Shown: positions 17,618-27,031, numbered from the stretch's first letter. The stretch is 64,000 nt of DNA from UTCHB3 sp964531325 (GCA_964531325.1 CAZHCW010000003.1:1-64000); one strand, 5' to 3'. Made by a program: numbers and translations. Notes: generated by a model not told the origin, from the letters alone.

Positions 17618-18665
17618 TTAAAGATCAATTTCGTCATCAGCCATTCTGATAGCCGCAATACTGATGTCATTCTCGGGGAAATAATCGTTCAGTCTGTAAT
17701 TTTTTGTTGAAATCCCATTGCCAGAATATCTTGCTATCGAATAGCAATTTGTTTTAACATTTTTCTCTCTACAGGTCAAATATGACTGTTTTAAAACGAA
17801 ATAATTGTGTGTAGCTAAAAAAATCTGTACACCAGCACTGGCTAGTTGATAGAGCATTTTTACCAATTCTCTTATAGCATGGGGGTGGAGAGAGTTTTCA
17901 GGCTCGTCAATAAAAAGAATGGAATTGGAATTTAACTGCCTTTTATTAATCAATGTGGTTAAAACCCCAATTTTTTTAATACCCTCAGCTGTTAATGAAA
18001 CAGGGAACTCAATATTGCCTTTCTTAAAAATAAATTCTTCATCTTCAGATTGAACAATTCTACCATCAAACAAACTCTCGAGGTTAGTTCGAAAATCCTT
18101 AAGTTTTTTTGCATAATTACCTTGAAGAGACGGGATAGAAAGAGCTCGAATCAAATCCAAATAAGTATCATCAAAGTCGGTCATAAACAAATTGTCTCGA
18201 GTTGCCTTGATTGCTTTAAGTGTAGTTAAGACTTCTTTTGCAGGAAGGAAAAGTGAATGAATACCATCGGGAAACATTTTTATATCATCTTGACAGTCGT
18301 TGATAGTTGTTGTAGTAGTCTCACCAAATGTAAAATATAACCTGTCAGAATAGTCCTTATTCTCAAACAAAACTTCAACACTTAACTTGTCTTTTTTTTG
18401 GTTTGCTGACGAGTTCCCCCAAACCCTTTTTACCGGGTTGAAAAACGCCAAAAAGTTTTTCAGCGAGAATTTTTTTTAAGAAAACATCGTTGTTCTTTTT
18501 CTTTTTGCTGTACTCTTCAACTGTTCTTGTTGAAGAATAAAGTAGTTTCAGTAAACCAGTTTTCCCCGTATCATTTATACCAATAAACAAATTCACCGAA
18601 GCAAATTTATCGCTGATAAATTCAGTATGGTTCATGAAGTTTTTTGCTGTCAAACTGTGGATCAT
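17618..18665 (-). pseudogene. AAA/ABC-type ATP-binding protein (AAA_15/21-like), frameshifted in an A8 run
   Basis: Restored as one 348-residue ATPase. Start ATG 18665 has AGGA six bases upstream. Visible parts in order: Walker A GINDTGKT (29-36); a signature-like LTAEGIKKIG (224-233); Walker B ILFIDEPENSLHP (249-261); and a histidine switch LATHNYF (283-289). This is the SMC/OLD-like ATPase type that drives many phage-defence systems. The frame breaks at the T8 tract 18470-18477 (A8 on the coding strand): with seven A the reading passes from DVFLKK into FSLKNFLAFFNPVKRVWGN without interruption. As sequenced, the product would stop soon after or restart at MAFFNPVK without its Walker A. It is followed without a gap by the nuclease-like gene. 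Confidence 0.65.
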
Positions 18666-19123
18666 CTTTATTCCTGTGAACAGTTGAGAAAGAAACATTT
18701 TCAAATATAAACCACCTAAAATAGTAATAAATTCTAAAATTGAATAAAAATAATCTTGCAAGTCGAAACATATCTATATTTCTCTTTTCAATTCAAAATA
18801 TCAAATGACAGAGTATATATTTATTCAAAAATATCCAAACCCGTTTTGACCGGAATTTTCAAAGGTCTGACGACCGCAGAAAAAACTGTTGCAGTTACAA
18901 AAGAAGAACCTGTTGATACTAATCGTTCTGATCTCCAACACCCCCCAACCCACCCAAAATCAAGCAATTAAACAGACAATCCACAAAAAACCCCTGCTCT
19001 AACGAAATTTTCTTCTTATAACCCCTCATAAGTTAAAAAAAATGCATGTTTATTGTTAGTGACTACAGCACTTATTTGCGCAAAATTTCGTATTTTTAAA
19101 ATTCGGAAAAACAGGATATCATA
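18666..19123. other. Non-coding interval before dnaN
   Basis: 458 bases with strong A/T bias up to about 18840. A short stretch at 18840-18930 has coding-like composition on the plus strand (GIFKGLTTAEKTVAVTKEE), but it has no start signal or recognisable family and may be a gene remnant. No tRNA, exact DnaA box or clear promoter was seen. It marks the right border of the decaying patch. Confidence 0.4.
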
Positions 19124-20233
19124 ATGCAATTTACCATAAACAGTATAGCTTTCGACAAGCTGATAACAAAAGTACTCCCGGCTGTACCGCTGCGGACACC
19201 AATGCCCATCCTCGAGAACATTCTGGTTGAATTTGGCGACGGTGAATTAACCCTTACCGCCAACGATCATGAAGTTGCGATTAGTGTAAAAGACCTCGTT
19301 ACCTGCGATGGTTCTGCAAGATTTATTGTAAAAGGAAAACTTCTGAGCGATTTTGTTAAATCATTGGGAGATACACAAATTCGTGTTGTTATCGAAGAGC
19401 AGAGAATTGTAATGAAAACCGATGTGGGTCACTACAATTTTAATTACGCTTCCCCCGAAAACTTCCCGGGTTTCAGCAGAATTGCAACAGATAAAACTCT
19501 TGAAGTGGATGCAAAACTCCTGAAAAGAGCACTGCAGTCTGCCGTTTTTGCAGTAAGCAAAGACTCTGCAAGAGTTGCAATGACCGGGGTTCTCATCGAC
19601 ATGAAAGAAGACGGTACTCACTTTGTTGCAACCGATGCCCACAAACTTGTTAAATTTTCAGCCACGGCATTAAAACATGATGAACCGATGGCAATTGTTA
19701 TGCCCGGTAAAACTGTAAATATTCTCACAAAACTTCTTGAAGACGGAACAGTTACACTCAGTTATTCTACAAGTGGGATGCTTGTTGAAACAGGAAGTGC
19801 AAAACTTGTTTCCCGTCTGATCGAACACAAATTTCCTGAATATGGCGCAGTAATTCCATTGGACAGCCCAAACAAACTCACTATTAGCAAAGCTCCATTT
19901 GCATCTGCAACCAGAAGAATGCTATTGTTAAGCAATAAAAATTTCCAGTTGGTAAAAGTTACCCTTGATAGAGAGGAAATTCTGCTCAACACCGAAGATC
20001 AGGAGAGTGGTTCCAAGGCTGATGAGTCAGTTCCGGCAAATTACATCGGAGAAAAATTTACCATAGGATTCAAAACAGAATCACTGCTCGATTTGTTGAA
20101 TAATATTAACTGTGATGATATGGTAGTTGAGTTGGTTTCACCTGCAAAAGCAGCTATTTTTAAACCGCTTAAACAGGATGAAAATGAGGATCTTTTAATG
20201 CTCCTCATGCCAACACGCTTAAATACTTTATGA
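19124..20233 (+). CDS. dnaN: DNA polymerase III sliding clamp (beta subunit)
   Basis: A 369-residue beta clamp, the ring that tethers DNA polymerase III to DNA. It has three repeated clamp domains of about 120 residues. Conserved parts include the N-terminal MQFTINSIAFDKLI, LPAVPLRTPMPILENIL-type first-domain motif, GVLIDMKEDGTHFVATDAHKL in the second domain and LLMLLMPTRL at the C terminus. AGGATATCATA precedes the start. The stop overlaps the recF start by four bases (ATGA), so the two are coupled. It stands 7.2 kb from dnaA rather than next to it. Confidence 0.98.
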   Translation: MQFTINSIAFDKLITKVLPAVPLRTPMPILENILVEFGDGELTLTANDHEVAISVKDLVTCDGSARFIVKGKLLSDFVKSLGDTQIRVVIEEQRIVMKTDVGHYNFNYASPENFPGFSRIATDKTLEVDAKLLKRALQSAVFAVSKDSARVAMTGVLIDMKEDGTHFVATDAHKLVKFSATALKHDEPMAIVMPGKTVNILTKLLEDGTVTLSYSTSGMLVETGSAKLVSRLIEHKFPEYGAVIPLDSPNKLTISKAPFASATRRMLLLSNKNFQLVKVTLDREEILLNTEDQESGSKADESVPANYIGEKFTIGFKTESLLDLLNNINCDDMVVELVSPAKAAIFKPLKQDENEDLLMLLMPTRLNTL

Positions 20234-21327
20234 TCCTGAGATCTCTTGATCTAAAAAATTTCCGGTTACATTCGACAACACATTTGGATTTCTCCCCAAA
20301 ATTAAATTTTCTGATTGGGGGAAATGGAAGAGGAAAAACAACTGTACTTGAGGCGATTTACCTCATTTGTACCACAAAAAGCTTCAGATCGGCAACGGAC
20401 CCGGAGATGTTAAACTTTGGGTCCGGAACCTATGAGATCAGTGCTTCAATTGAAAGTTTCACCGATCACAAAATAAGAATATTTTATAGCAGGGAAGAGA
20501 GTAAACGGGTTTATTTTAAAGATGCAAAACCGTTGTCACGATCTGCGGATATTATTGGCAAGTTCCCTGTGGTGGTGCTTACTCCTGCTGATCTGGAGTT
20601 GACACACGGTTACCCGGCTGATAGAAGAAAATTTGTTGACTCGGTTATCTCACAATCGAGCGAATTGTATCTAAGTACATTGCTCGATTACAACAGAACA
20701 CTAAAACAAAGGTCGTCGCTTTTATACAGACTAAAAGACTTCAGGTCGAAAATTTTGTTGGATGAACTGGAAGCCTGGGATGAAAAACTTGTGAATGCAG
20801 GCACGGTGCTCATTAAAATGAGAAGAAAGTTCATGGATGAATTTAAGGATTATCTCTCCGAATCATACTCTCATATAATCCCGACAAGTCGGGAAGAAAT
20901 TCCACACATTGAATATGACTCTTTTGCCGGTGAAGACGACGATACCGCCGGGGTGTTTCATGCAATTATTGTGAACAACAAAGAAAATGAGATAAGAAGA
21001 GGCACCAATCTTGTTGGCCCTCATAAAGATGATTTTGTTTTCAGAATCAACGGGAATTCACTAAGAACTTATGGTTCACAGGGGCAACATAAATCGTTTC
21101 AGGTCGCCCTGAAGTTTGCACAGTTTTTCTATTTAAAGAACATTTTAAAGAACACACCGTTTTTCTTGCTTGATGATGTGTTTGGCGAGCTTGATAAAAG
21201 CAGGGCGATTGCAATAAGCAATTATCTAAAAGAAGTGGGACAGGCGTTCATAACGCTCACAGATTTTTCGAATTATGAATTTTTGAAAAAGGATGAAAAC
21301 GATTCAACCATTTTCATTAACCCTTAA
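20230..21327 (+). CDS. recF: DNA replication and repair protein RecF
   Basis: A 365-residue SMC-like ATPase that loads RecA at single-strand gaps with RecO and RecR. It begins LRSLDLKNFRLHSTTHLDF; Walker A is GGNGRGKTT (residues ~33-41). The middle has the RecF motif LTPADLELTHGYPADRRKFVD, the signature is TYGSQGQHKSFQVALKFAQ, and Walker B is FFLLDDVFGELD. Length and motifs are normal. Overlaps dnaN by four bases and precedes a DciA-like gene in the dnaN-recF-dciA-gyrB order. Confidence 0.97.
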   Translation: MILRSLDLKNFRLHSTTHLDFSPKLNFLIGGNGRGKTTVLEAIYLICTTKSFRSATDPEMLNFGSGTYEISASIESFTDHKIRIFYSREESKRVYFKDAKPLSRSADIIGKFPVVVLTPADLELTHGYPADRRKFVDSVISQSSELYLSTLLDYNRTLKQRSSLLYRLKDFRSKILLDELEAWDEKLVNAGTVLIKMRRKFMDEFKDYLSESYSHIIPTSREEIPHIEYDSFAGEDDDTAGVFHAIIVNNKENEIRRGTNLVGPHKDDFVFRINGNSLRTYGSQGQHKSFQVALKFAQFFYLKNILKNTPFFLLDDVFGELDKSRAIAISNYLKEVGQAFITLTDFSNYEFLKKDENDSTIFINP

Positions 21328-21384
21328 AATTGAAGTAACTGAAAGTTAAAGAGTTTGTTTTTAACTTTTATGGTTGGTTAAAAC

Positions 21385-21675
21385 ATGGCAAAAAAGATTG
21401 TTATCTCGGTTGGTGAGGTTATTAAAAACGACCCTGCCTTCAGTAGAGTAAGGGAAGTATTTGAAAAAGAGGAAGTGTATGAAGAATTCTTCATCATCTT
21501 TCCCGAGCTTGCCGGTCATGTTTTACCTGAAAAATATGAAAACGGGATATTAAAAATTAAAGTTGATAACCCGTCATTAAAAAACGATTTGAAGTTTAAC
21601 GAAGAGTTGTTGATAAATAAAATGAATACACACTTTAAGTGTGATAGAATAAAGCAAATAAAGTTTTCACGATAA
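21385..21675 (+). CDS. DUF721/DciA-like protein
   Basis: A 96-residue DUF721 protein. The core pattern FFIIFPELAGHVLPEKYENGILKIKVDNPSLKNDL (given here in two joined motifs: IFPELAGHV and GILKIKVDNPSLKNDL) matches the KH-like fold of this family. In bacteria that lack DnaC/DnaI, DciA proteins load or assist the replicative helicase DnaB. The position between recF and gyrB in an origin cluster fits a replication role. The helicase-loading role here is inferred from the family; this is a short form with only the DUF721 domain. Confidence 0.8.
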   Translation: MAKKIVISVGEVIKNDPAFSRVREVFEKEEVYEEFFIIFPELAGHVLPEKYENGILKIKVDNPSLKNDLKFNEELLINKMNTHFKCDRIKQIKFSR

Positions 21676-21696
21676 AAACGGAAAAAAACAGTAAAA

Positions 21697-23697
21697 ATGA
21701 GTGAACAAAAAGGTATTCCTAATGGAAATGGGAATGATTACAGTGCTTCAAGTATAAATGTCTTAAAAGGGCTTGAAGCAGTAAGAAAACGCCCTGCAAT
21801 GTACATCGGCGATGTGGGAGCCAGGGGACTTCACCACCTGATTAATGAAGTGGTTGACAACAGTATCGATGAGGCTCTTGCCGGATATTGTGATACAATA
21901 AGTGTTGTAATCAATCCGGATAACAGCGTAACAGTTGAAGATAATGGTCGTGGTATTCCCGTTGATATACATGAAGAAGAGCAGAAATCAGCTCTTGAGG
22001 TTGTTATGACCGTGCTTCATGCCGGTGGTAAATTTGATAAAAACTCTTACAAAGTATCAGGTGGTCTTCACGGAGTGGGAGTTTCTGTTGTGAATGCTCT
22101 CTCTGCATGGATGAGGGTTGAAGTAAAAAGAGATAAAAAAATCTACTTCATGGAATTTAAAAGGGGTGAAATGACAACACCTCTTAAAGTGATTGCCAAG
22201 TTGAAAGAAGATGTCACCGGAACAAAAGTAACCTTTATGCCCGATGATGAAATATTTAAAACCATCAATTTTAAGTATGATACCGTAACTGCCAGAATGA
22301 GAGAGCTTGCTTATCTTAACAGAAATGTAAGTATAGCTTGTAAAGATACCCGCGAGGGAAGTGAGGAAGAGGATCTTTTCCACTTTAAAGGTGGTCTTGT
22401 TGAATTTGTGGCTTATATGGATGGTTCAAGAAAACCTCTTCACAAAACAATTTACATCGAGGGTGAAAGAGAAAACACTCCTGTAGAAGTTGCCTTCCAC
22501 TATAACGAAGAATTCTCAGAGAACATCTTCTCTTATGTGAATAATATCAATACCCATGAAGGTGGAACTCACCTCGTAGGGTTTAAGGCTGCACTTACAA
22601 GAACACTCAATTCTTACGCTGCAAAAAATAATCTGTTAAAAAACTCGAAGATTACACTTTCGGGTGATGATTTCCGTGAGGGACTTACCGCCATTATTTC
22701 GGTTAAGGTTATGGAGCCCCAATTTGAAGGGCAAACCAAAACAAAACTTGGTAACAGCGAAACCAAATCGGCAGTTGAAACTCTTGTAAACGAAAAACTT
22801 GCCGAATTCCTGGAAGAAAATCCGGGTGTGGGTAAAAAAATTGTTGAAAAAAGTCTCAGGGCAGCCGAGGCAAGAGAAGCAGCCAGAAAAGCTCGTGATC
22901 TTGCAAGAAGGAAAAATGCTCTCGACAGTTTCGACCTCCCCGGAAAACTTGCCGATTGTTCCATCACCGACCCCGAACACTGCGAAGTGTATATCGTCGA
23001 GGGTGACTCGGCGGGTGGCTCTGCCAAACAGGGACGCGACAGAAGATTCCAGGCTATTCTTCCACTTAAAGGTAAAATCCTTAATGTGGAAAAGGCAAAA
23101 CTTCATAAAATCCTTGAAAACAACGAAATTCAGGCGATTATTGCGGCTATGGGATGTGGCATCGATACCGAATTCGATCTGGCAAAACTAAGATATGGTA
23201 AACTTATCCTCATGACGGATGCGGATGTTGATGGAAGTCATATTCGTACTCTGCTTCTTACTTTCCTCTATAGATATATGAAAGAATTAATCATCACAGG
23301 TAAGGTTTACATCGCTCAACCCCCGCTCTACAAAGTGAAAAAGGGGAAAGAAGAGTTTTATGCTTTTGATGAAAAAGAGAGAGATGAAATTCTAAAGAGG
23401 TTAAGAGCAAACCAGCGTAAAGCCACAACCACCGAAACCGATGGAACAGAAGAATATGATGACGAAGGAAACATTAAAGGTGTTGTGATCTCCCGCTATA
23501 AAGGTTTGGGTGAGATGAATCCACTTCAACTTTGGGAAACCACAATGAATCCTGAAACCAGAACCATTCTACAAGTGAACCTTGAAAATGCGGCTGATGC
23601 CAACCGGCTTTTTGAGGTATTAATGGGCGACGATGTTGAACCAAGAAGGTTATTCATCGAGAAAAACGCCAAATATGTAAGAAATTTAGATATATAA
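21697..23697 (+). CDS. gyrB: DNA gyrase subunit B
   Basis: A 666-residue ATPase subunit of DNA gyrase, which introduces negative supercoils. The GHKL ATPase has VVDNSIDEALAGYCD, DNGRGIPVDIHEE and GGLHGVGVSVVNALS. The transducer domain follows. The TOPRIM domain has the glutamate motif EGDSAGGSAKQGRDR and the DADVDGSHIRTLLLTF aspartates. The C terminus KNAKYVRNLDI is complete. It is the short form without the insertion of enterobacterial GyrB. It lies 21 bases after the dciA-like gene and 18 before gyrA. Confidence 0.98.
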   Translation: MSEQKGIPNGNGNDYSASSINVLKGLEAVRKRPAMYIGDVGARGLHHLINEVVDNSIDEALAGYCDTISVVINPDNSVTVEDNGRGIPVDIHEEEQKSALEVVMTVLHAGGKFDKNSYKVSGGLHGVGVSVVNALSAWMRVEVKRDKKIYFMEFKRGEMTTPLKVIAKLKEDVTGTKVTFMPDDEIFKTINFKYDTVTARMRELAYLNRNVSIACKDTREGSEEEDLFHFKGGLVEFVAYMDGSRKPLHKTIYIEGERENTPVEVAFHYNEEFSENIFSYVNNINTHEGGTHLVGFKAALTRTLNSYAAKNNLLKNSKITLSGDDFREGLTAIISVKVMEPQFEGQTKTKLGNSETKSAVETLVNEKLAEFLEENPGVGKKIVEKSLRAAEAREAARKARDLARRKNALDSFDLPGKLADCSITDPEHCEVYIVEGDSAGGSAKQGRDRRFQAILPLKGKILNVEKAKLHKILENNEIQAIIAAMGCGIDTEFDLAKLRYGKLILMTDADVDGSHIRTLLLTFLYRYMKELIITGKVYIAQPPLYKVKKGKEEFYAFDEKERDEILKRLRANQRKATTTETDGTEEYDDEGNIKGVVISRYKGLGEMNPLQLWETTMNPETRTILQVNLENAADANRLFEVLMGDDVEPRRLFIEKNAKYVRNLDI

Positions 23698-23715
23698 AGA
23701 AGAGATTAAATTAAT

Positions 23716-26187
23716 ATGTCAAATATGTTTGATAAAATCATTCCCGTTTCACTTGAAGAAGAATTAAAATCTTCTTACATCGATTATTCGATGTCGGTAA
23801 TTGTCTCAAGAGCGTTACCCGATGTGCGCGATGGTTTGAAACCTGTACATAGAAGAGTATTGTTTGGAATGCATGATCTGGGGAATTATTACAACAGACC
23901 ATATAAAAAATCCGCAAGAATTGTGGGTGAAGTTCTTGGAAAGTATCATCCCCACGGCGATTCTTCGGTTTACGATGCCATGGTTAGAATGGTGCAAGAG
24001 TTTTCACTTCGATATCCCCTCATAATGGGACAGGGTAACTTTGGTTCAGTTGATGGTGATTCTGCCGCAGCAATGAGATATACCGAGGCAAGACTTGCCA
24101 GAATTTCCGAAGAAATGCTTCGTGATCTCGACAAAAACACTGTTAACTTTGTTCCCAATTTCGATGATTCACTCCAGGAACCTTCAGTTCTTCCGGCATA
24201 TCTCCCCAACCTGTTGATAAACGGATCAAGCGGTATTGCTGTCGGTATGGCAACCAACATTCCACCCCACAACATCACTGAAACGATCAACGGGGTTATT
24301 GCCCTTATTGATGATCCTTCAATTGATATTGACGGATTGATGAAATATGTAACAGCTCCCGATTTCCCGACAGGTGGAATTATATACGGTTATTCCGAAG
24401 TGAAAAGTGCCTACCACACGGGAAGAGGAAAGCTGATAGTTCGTGCAAAAGTGAACACTGAAACGCAGAAAAACGGCAGAATACACATTATTGTTACCGA
24501 ACTTCCTTATCAGGTAAACAAATCAACTCTGATGGAAAGAATTGCACAACAGGTAAAAGATGGTAAGCTGCTCCACATCTCCAATTTAAGAGATGAGTCT
24601 GACAGAGACGGTATGCGTGTTGTTATCGAGTTGAAAAAGGACGCACAACCCGCTGTGGTTCTTAATCAACTCTACAAACACACACAGATGCAGGTAACAT
24701 TTGGTGTTATTATGCTTGCTCTGGTAAATGGTGCTCCAAGAGTTCTAAACCTTAAAGAGATGATGCACTATTTCCTTCTTCACAGAATGGATGTGTTGAT
24801 TCGCAGAACCCGTTTTGAATTGGATGCAGCAGAACGCAGAGCCCACATTCTTGAAGGTTACATCATCGCTCTCGATAATATCGATGAGGTTATTGCTGTA
24901 ATTAAGTCTTCAAAGGATACTGAAACCGCCCGTAAAAATTTGATGGAGCGGTTTAAACTCTCCGAGATTCAGGCAAAAGCAATCCTCGACATGAGATTAC
25001 AGCGCCTCACCGGTCTCGAGAGGAAAAAGATTGAAAACGAGTATAAAGAACTCATAAAATTGATCGAAAAATTGAGAGGCATCCTCGAAAGTGAAGAGAA
25101 GAGAAATCTGATTATCAAAGAGGAACTTATAGCTCTTCGTGATAAATTTGGCGACGAAAGACGCACCGAAATTATCTACGATTATGAAAACTTTTCACTC
25201 GAAGATATGATTGCTGAAGAAGATGTGGTTGTCACCATCTCTCACAGAGGCTTCATTAAAAGATTCCCTGCAAGTGGTTACAGAAAACAGAAACGCGGTG
25301 GAAGAGGTGTAACAGGAGCAGGAACAAAAGAAGGCGATTTCGTCGAAACAATGTTTGTAGCTTCAACTCACCACTATATCATGTTCTTTACCGACAAGGG
25401 CAGGTGCTATTGGCTGAAGGTTCATGAGGTGCCCGATGTTGGAAGATCAGCTCTTGGTCGTTCAATTCTTAACCTGATTGAAAAAACTCCGGATGAGCAG
25501 ATTACAGCTTTTGTAACCGTGAAAGAGTTTAAAGACGATCAGTTCCTGATAATGGCAACCAAAAATGGTATCATTAAGAAAACCGTCCTCTCTGCTTACG
25601 GAAATGTAAGACGAGGTGGAATTATTGCTCTAAATCTGAATGAAGGCGACTCGTTAATAAGTGCAAAACTTTGTGAAACAGGTGATAACATTATCATCGG
25701 AACTCATGATGGTATTGCAATAAGATTTGACGAAAGTGCTGTTCGTGACATGGGTAGAGCTGCAACAGGTGTTATCGGTATCCGACTTGAAAAAGGTGAT
25801 TTTGTAGTTGGTTCTTTAGTGATTAAGCGGACAAGCACCGTAATGGTCGTTACAGACAAGGGTTACGGAAAACGATCGGATGTAAATGATTACCGCATCA
25901 CCAATCGTGGTGGAAAAGGTATCATTACCGTTAAAACCACCGAAAAAACAGGTAAATTGATGTCGATCATGGAGCTCAACGATAACGATGAACTTATCTG
26001 CATCACTTCAGGTGGCATGGTCATTAAAATGGCCGCCAAAGATATCCGCACTATGGGTAGAAATACACAGGGTGTAAGGATAATAAATCTGAAAGATCAC
26101 GATTCCATTACCGATATCGCCAAAGTTGTCCCCGACGATGATGAAACTGCTGGTGAAAACGGAGATGCAGAGGAAACGCTTCTCTAA
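23716..26187 (+). CDS. gyrA: DNA gyrase subunit A
   Basis: An 823-residue breakage-reunion subunit. The winged-helix domain has GLKPVHRRVLFGM and HPHGDSSVYDAMVRM; the serine and aspartate equivalent to E. coli Ser83 and Asp87 are unchanged (wild-type quinolone-region residues). The catalytic tyrosine is in AAAMRYTEARL. A coiled-coil gate follows. The C-terminal DNA-wrapping propeller carries the GyrA box KRGGRGVTGAG, the hallmark separating gyrase from topoisomerase IV. The acidic tail DDDETAGENGDAEETLL is typical. It closes the dnaN-gyrA operon. Confidence 0.98.
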   Translation: MSNMFDKIIPVSLEEELKSSYIDYSMSVIVSRALPDVRDGLKPVHRRVLFGMHDLGNYYNRPYKKSARIVGEVLGKYHPHGDSSVYDAMVRMVQEFSLRYPLIMGQGNFGSVDGDSAAAMRYTEARLARISEEMLRDLDKNTVNFVPNFDDSLQEPSVLPAYLPNLLINGSSGIAVGMATNIPPHNITETINGVIALIDDPSIDIDGLMKYVTAPDFPTGGIIYGYSEVKSAYHTGRGKLIVRAKVNTETQKNGRIHIIVTELPYQVNKSTLMERIAQQVKDGKLLHISNLRDESDRDGMRVVIELKKDAQPAVVLNQLYKHTQMQVTFGVIMLALVNGAPRVLNLKEMMHYFLLHRMDVLIRRTRFELDAAERRAHILEGYIIALDNIDEVIAVIKSSKDTETARKNLMERFKLSEIQAKAILDMRLQRLTGLERKKIENEYKELIKLIEKLRGILESEEKRNLIIKEELIALRDKFGDERRTEIIYDYENFSLEDMIAEEDVVVTISHRGFIKRFPASGYRKQKRGGRGVTGAGTKEGDFVETMFVASTHHYIMFFTDKGRCYWLKVHEVPDVGRSALGRSILNLIEKTPDEQITAFVTVKEFKDDQFLIMATKNGIIKKTVLSAYGNVRRGGIIALNLNEGDSLISAKLCETGDNIIIGTHDGIAIRFDESAVRDMGRAATGVIGIRLEKGDFVVGSLVIKRTSTVMVVTDKGYGKRSDVNDYRITNRGGKGIITVKTTEKTGKLMSIMELNDNDELICITSGGMVIKMAAKDIRTMGRNTQGVRIINLKDHDSITDIAKVVPDDDETAGENGDAEETLL

Positions 26188-26198
26188 TGCAATAATCC

Positions 26199-26310
26199 AA
26201 TAATGCAGTAATGTTTTATTGTTAATAATTTAGCCGTCTTACAGAAATGTTAGGCGGCTTTTTTTTATGTATTATTGTATTTCAATCATATTATTGCATT
26301 ACTGCATTAA
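26199..26310. repeat. TAATGCAGTAAT repeat, direct and inverted copies
   Basis: AATGCAGTAATG occurs just after gyrA (26200-26211), and its inverse ATTACTGCATTA occurs at about 26298-26309, flanking the gyrA terminator. The same word follows the Nudix stop (51243-51254) and the subtilase stop (54559-54570). Confidence 0.55.
26232..26266 (+). terminator. Intrinsic terminator after gyrA
   Basis: Stem AGCCGTCTTA/TTAGGCGGCT (26232-26241, 26250-26259; one G-T pair, near-perfect) directly followed by eight T. It lies 45 bases after the gyrA stop. Confidence 0.88.
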
Positions 26311-26312
26311 AA

Positions 26313-26804
26313 TCAGTCTCCCACTCTTTTTTTTAAGAACAGTGGAAAAAGCCACCAGATTAAAAGAATTAATACGCCCACAAAAGAAGAAACCAACACG
26401 CTTGCTGTGGTTTCGAGCACCTGCCAAACCACCAACTGGGTCACGAGAACCAGAGCAAAGGATAAAAACAGTAGCCCGATTAATATCATACGAGTGGCAA
26501 ATAATTTAAATGTCATTCTGTTGATTAGCGGACGAATAAGACGGTGATGTGCAGCAGGAGCACTAAAAAACACCATACTACAGATTGAACAGAGGAATGT
26601 TGCCGTAAAAACCCACTTTTCAAAAGGGTGGATTTTACCAAAACTTTGGTTGAATGGGAGTACAACAAGAAAAGCTGTGAGAACCTGCGCTCCCTGCAAC
26701 AAAATACGCAGTTCCTGCAACATATCATTTAGACTTCTGCCCTCGGGACTCTCCAATTCTTCTTTGGTGGGCTCTATATTTGTTTTTTGATCTATTTTGT
26801 CCAT
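26313..26804 (-). CDS. DUF6328 family membrane protein
   Basis: A 163-residue protein with an N-terminal charged region (LNDMLQELRILLQGAQVLTAFL is the family hallmark, at residues ~24-45) and four hydrophobic segments: ~36-52, ~65-82, ~108-128 and ~134-154. AFLVVLPFNQSF and FFSAPAAHHRL are conserved loops of DUF6328. It is an inner-membrane protein of unknown function. The ATG at 26804 was preferred to the in-frame TTG at 26840. It lies convergent to gyrA. Confidence 0.75.
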   Translation of the reverse strand: MDKIDQKTNIEPTKEELESPEGRSLNDMLQELRILLQGAQVLTAFLVVLPFNQSFGKIHPFEKWVFTATFLCSICSMVFFSAPAAHHRLIRPLINRMTFKLFATRMILIGLLFLSFALVLVTQLVVWQVLETTASVLVSSFVGVLILLIWWLFPLFLKKRVGD

Positions 26805-26826
26805 ACTTATTCTTATTTTCGACCTG

Positions 26827-26893
26827 TCAAAAACAGGCAATATTTAAACTTATCGTGGCATTAATATTAAATCCACCAAAAGCATCATTTGGT
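26827..26893 (-). pseudogene. C-terminal remnant of a paralogue of the neighbouring barrel protein
   Basis: The minus-strand frame ending TGA at 26827-26829 reads GSPNDAFGGFNINATISLNIACF before it, after a TGA only a few codons upstream. It matches the last residues (GAFNGFNMTITLNLNMACF) of the intact gene at 27032-27790. The nucleotide likeness extends over about 65 bases. It is the tail of a second copy whose remainder has been lost. Confidence 0.6.
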
Positions 26894-27031
26894 GATCCTC
26901 AGGATGGAAAAATCACTTTGTTAAACAGACGGTAGAAATATAATACTAATTATGCACAATATCGTTTTTTTTCACAAATTAAAAAACAACAGATTTTCCT
27001 TTCAAATCAACTTTTATACAAAACTTCGGTA

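Noticed and set aside
17615..17620. ATPase and nuclease-like protein as one reading frame interrupted by TAA
   Set aside because: The two parts are in the same frame around TAA-TTG, but the ATPase already has a normal length and ending, so two coupled genes are more likely than a split fusion.
18756..18971. 71-residue plus-strand ORF before dnaN
   Set aside because: No ribosome site, no recognised family, and the first half is simple AT-rich sequence; only a short middle stretch looks coding, so at most a remnant.
22614..23106. Two long minus-strand ORFs inside gyrB
   Set aside because: Shadows produced by the codon use of gyrB; no independent signals.
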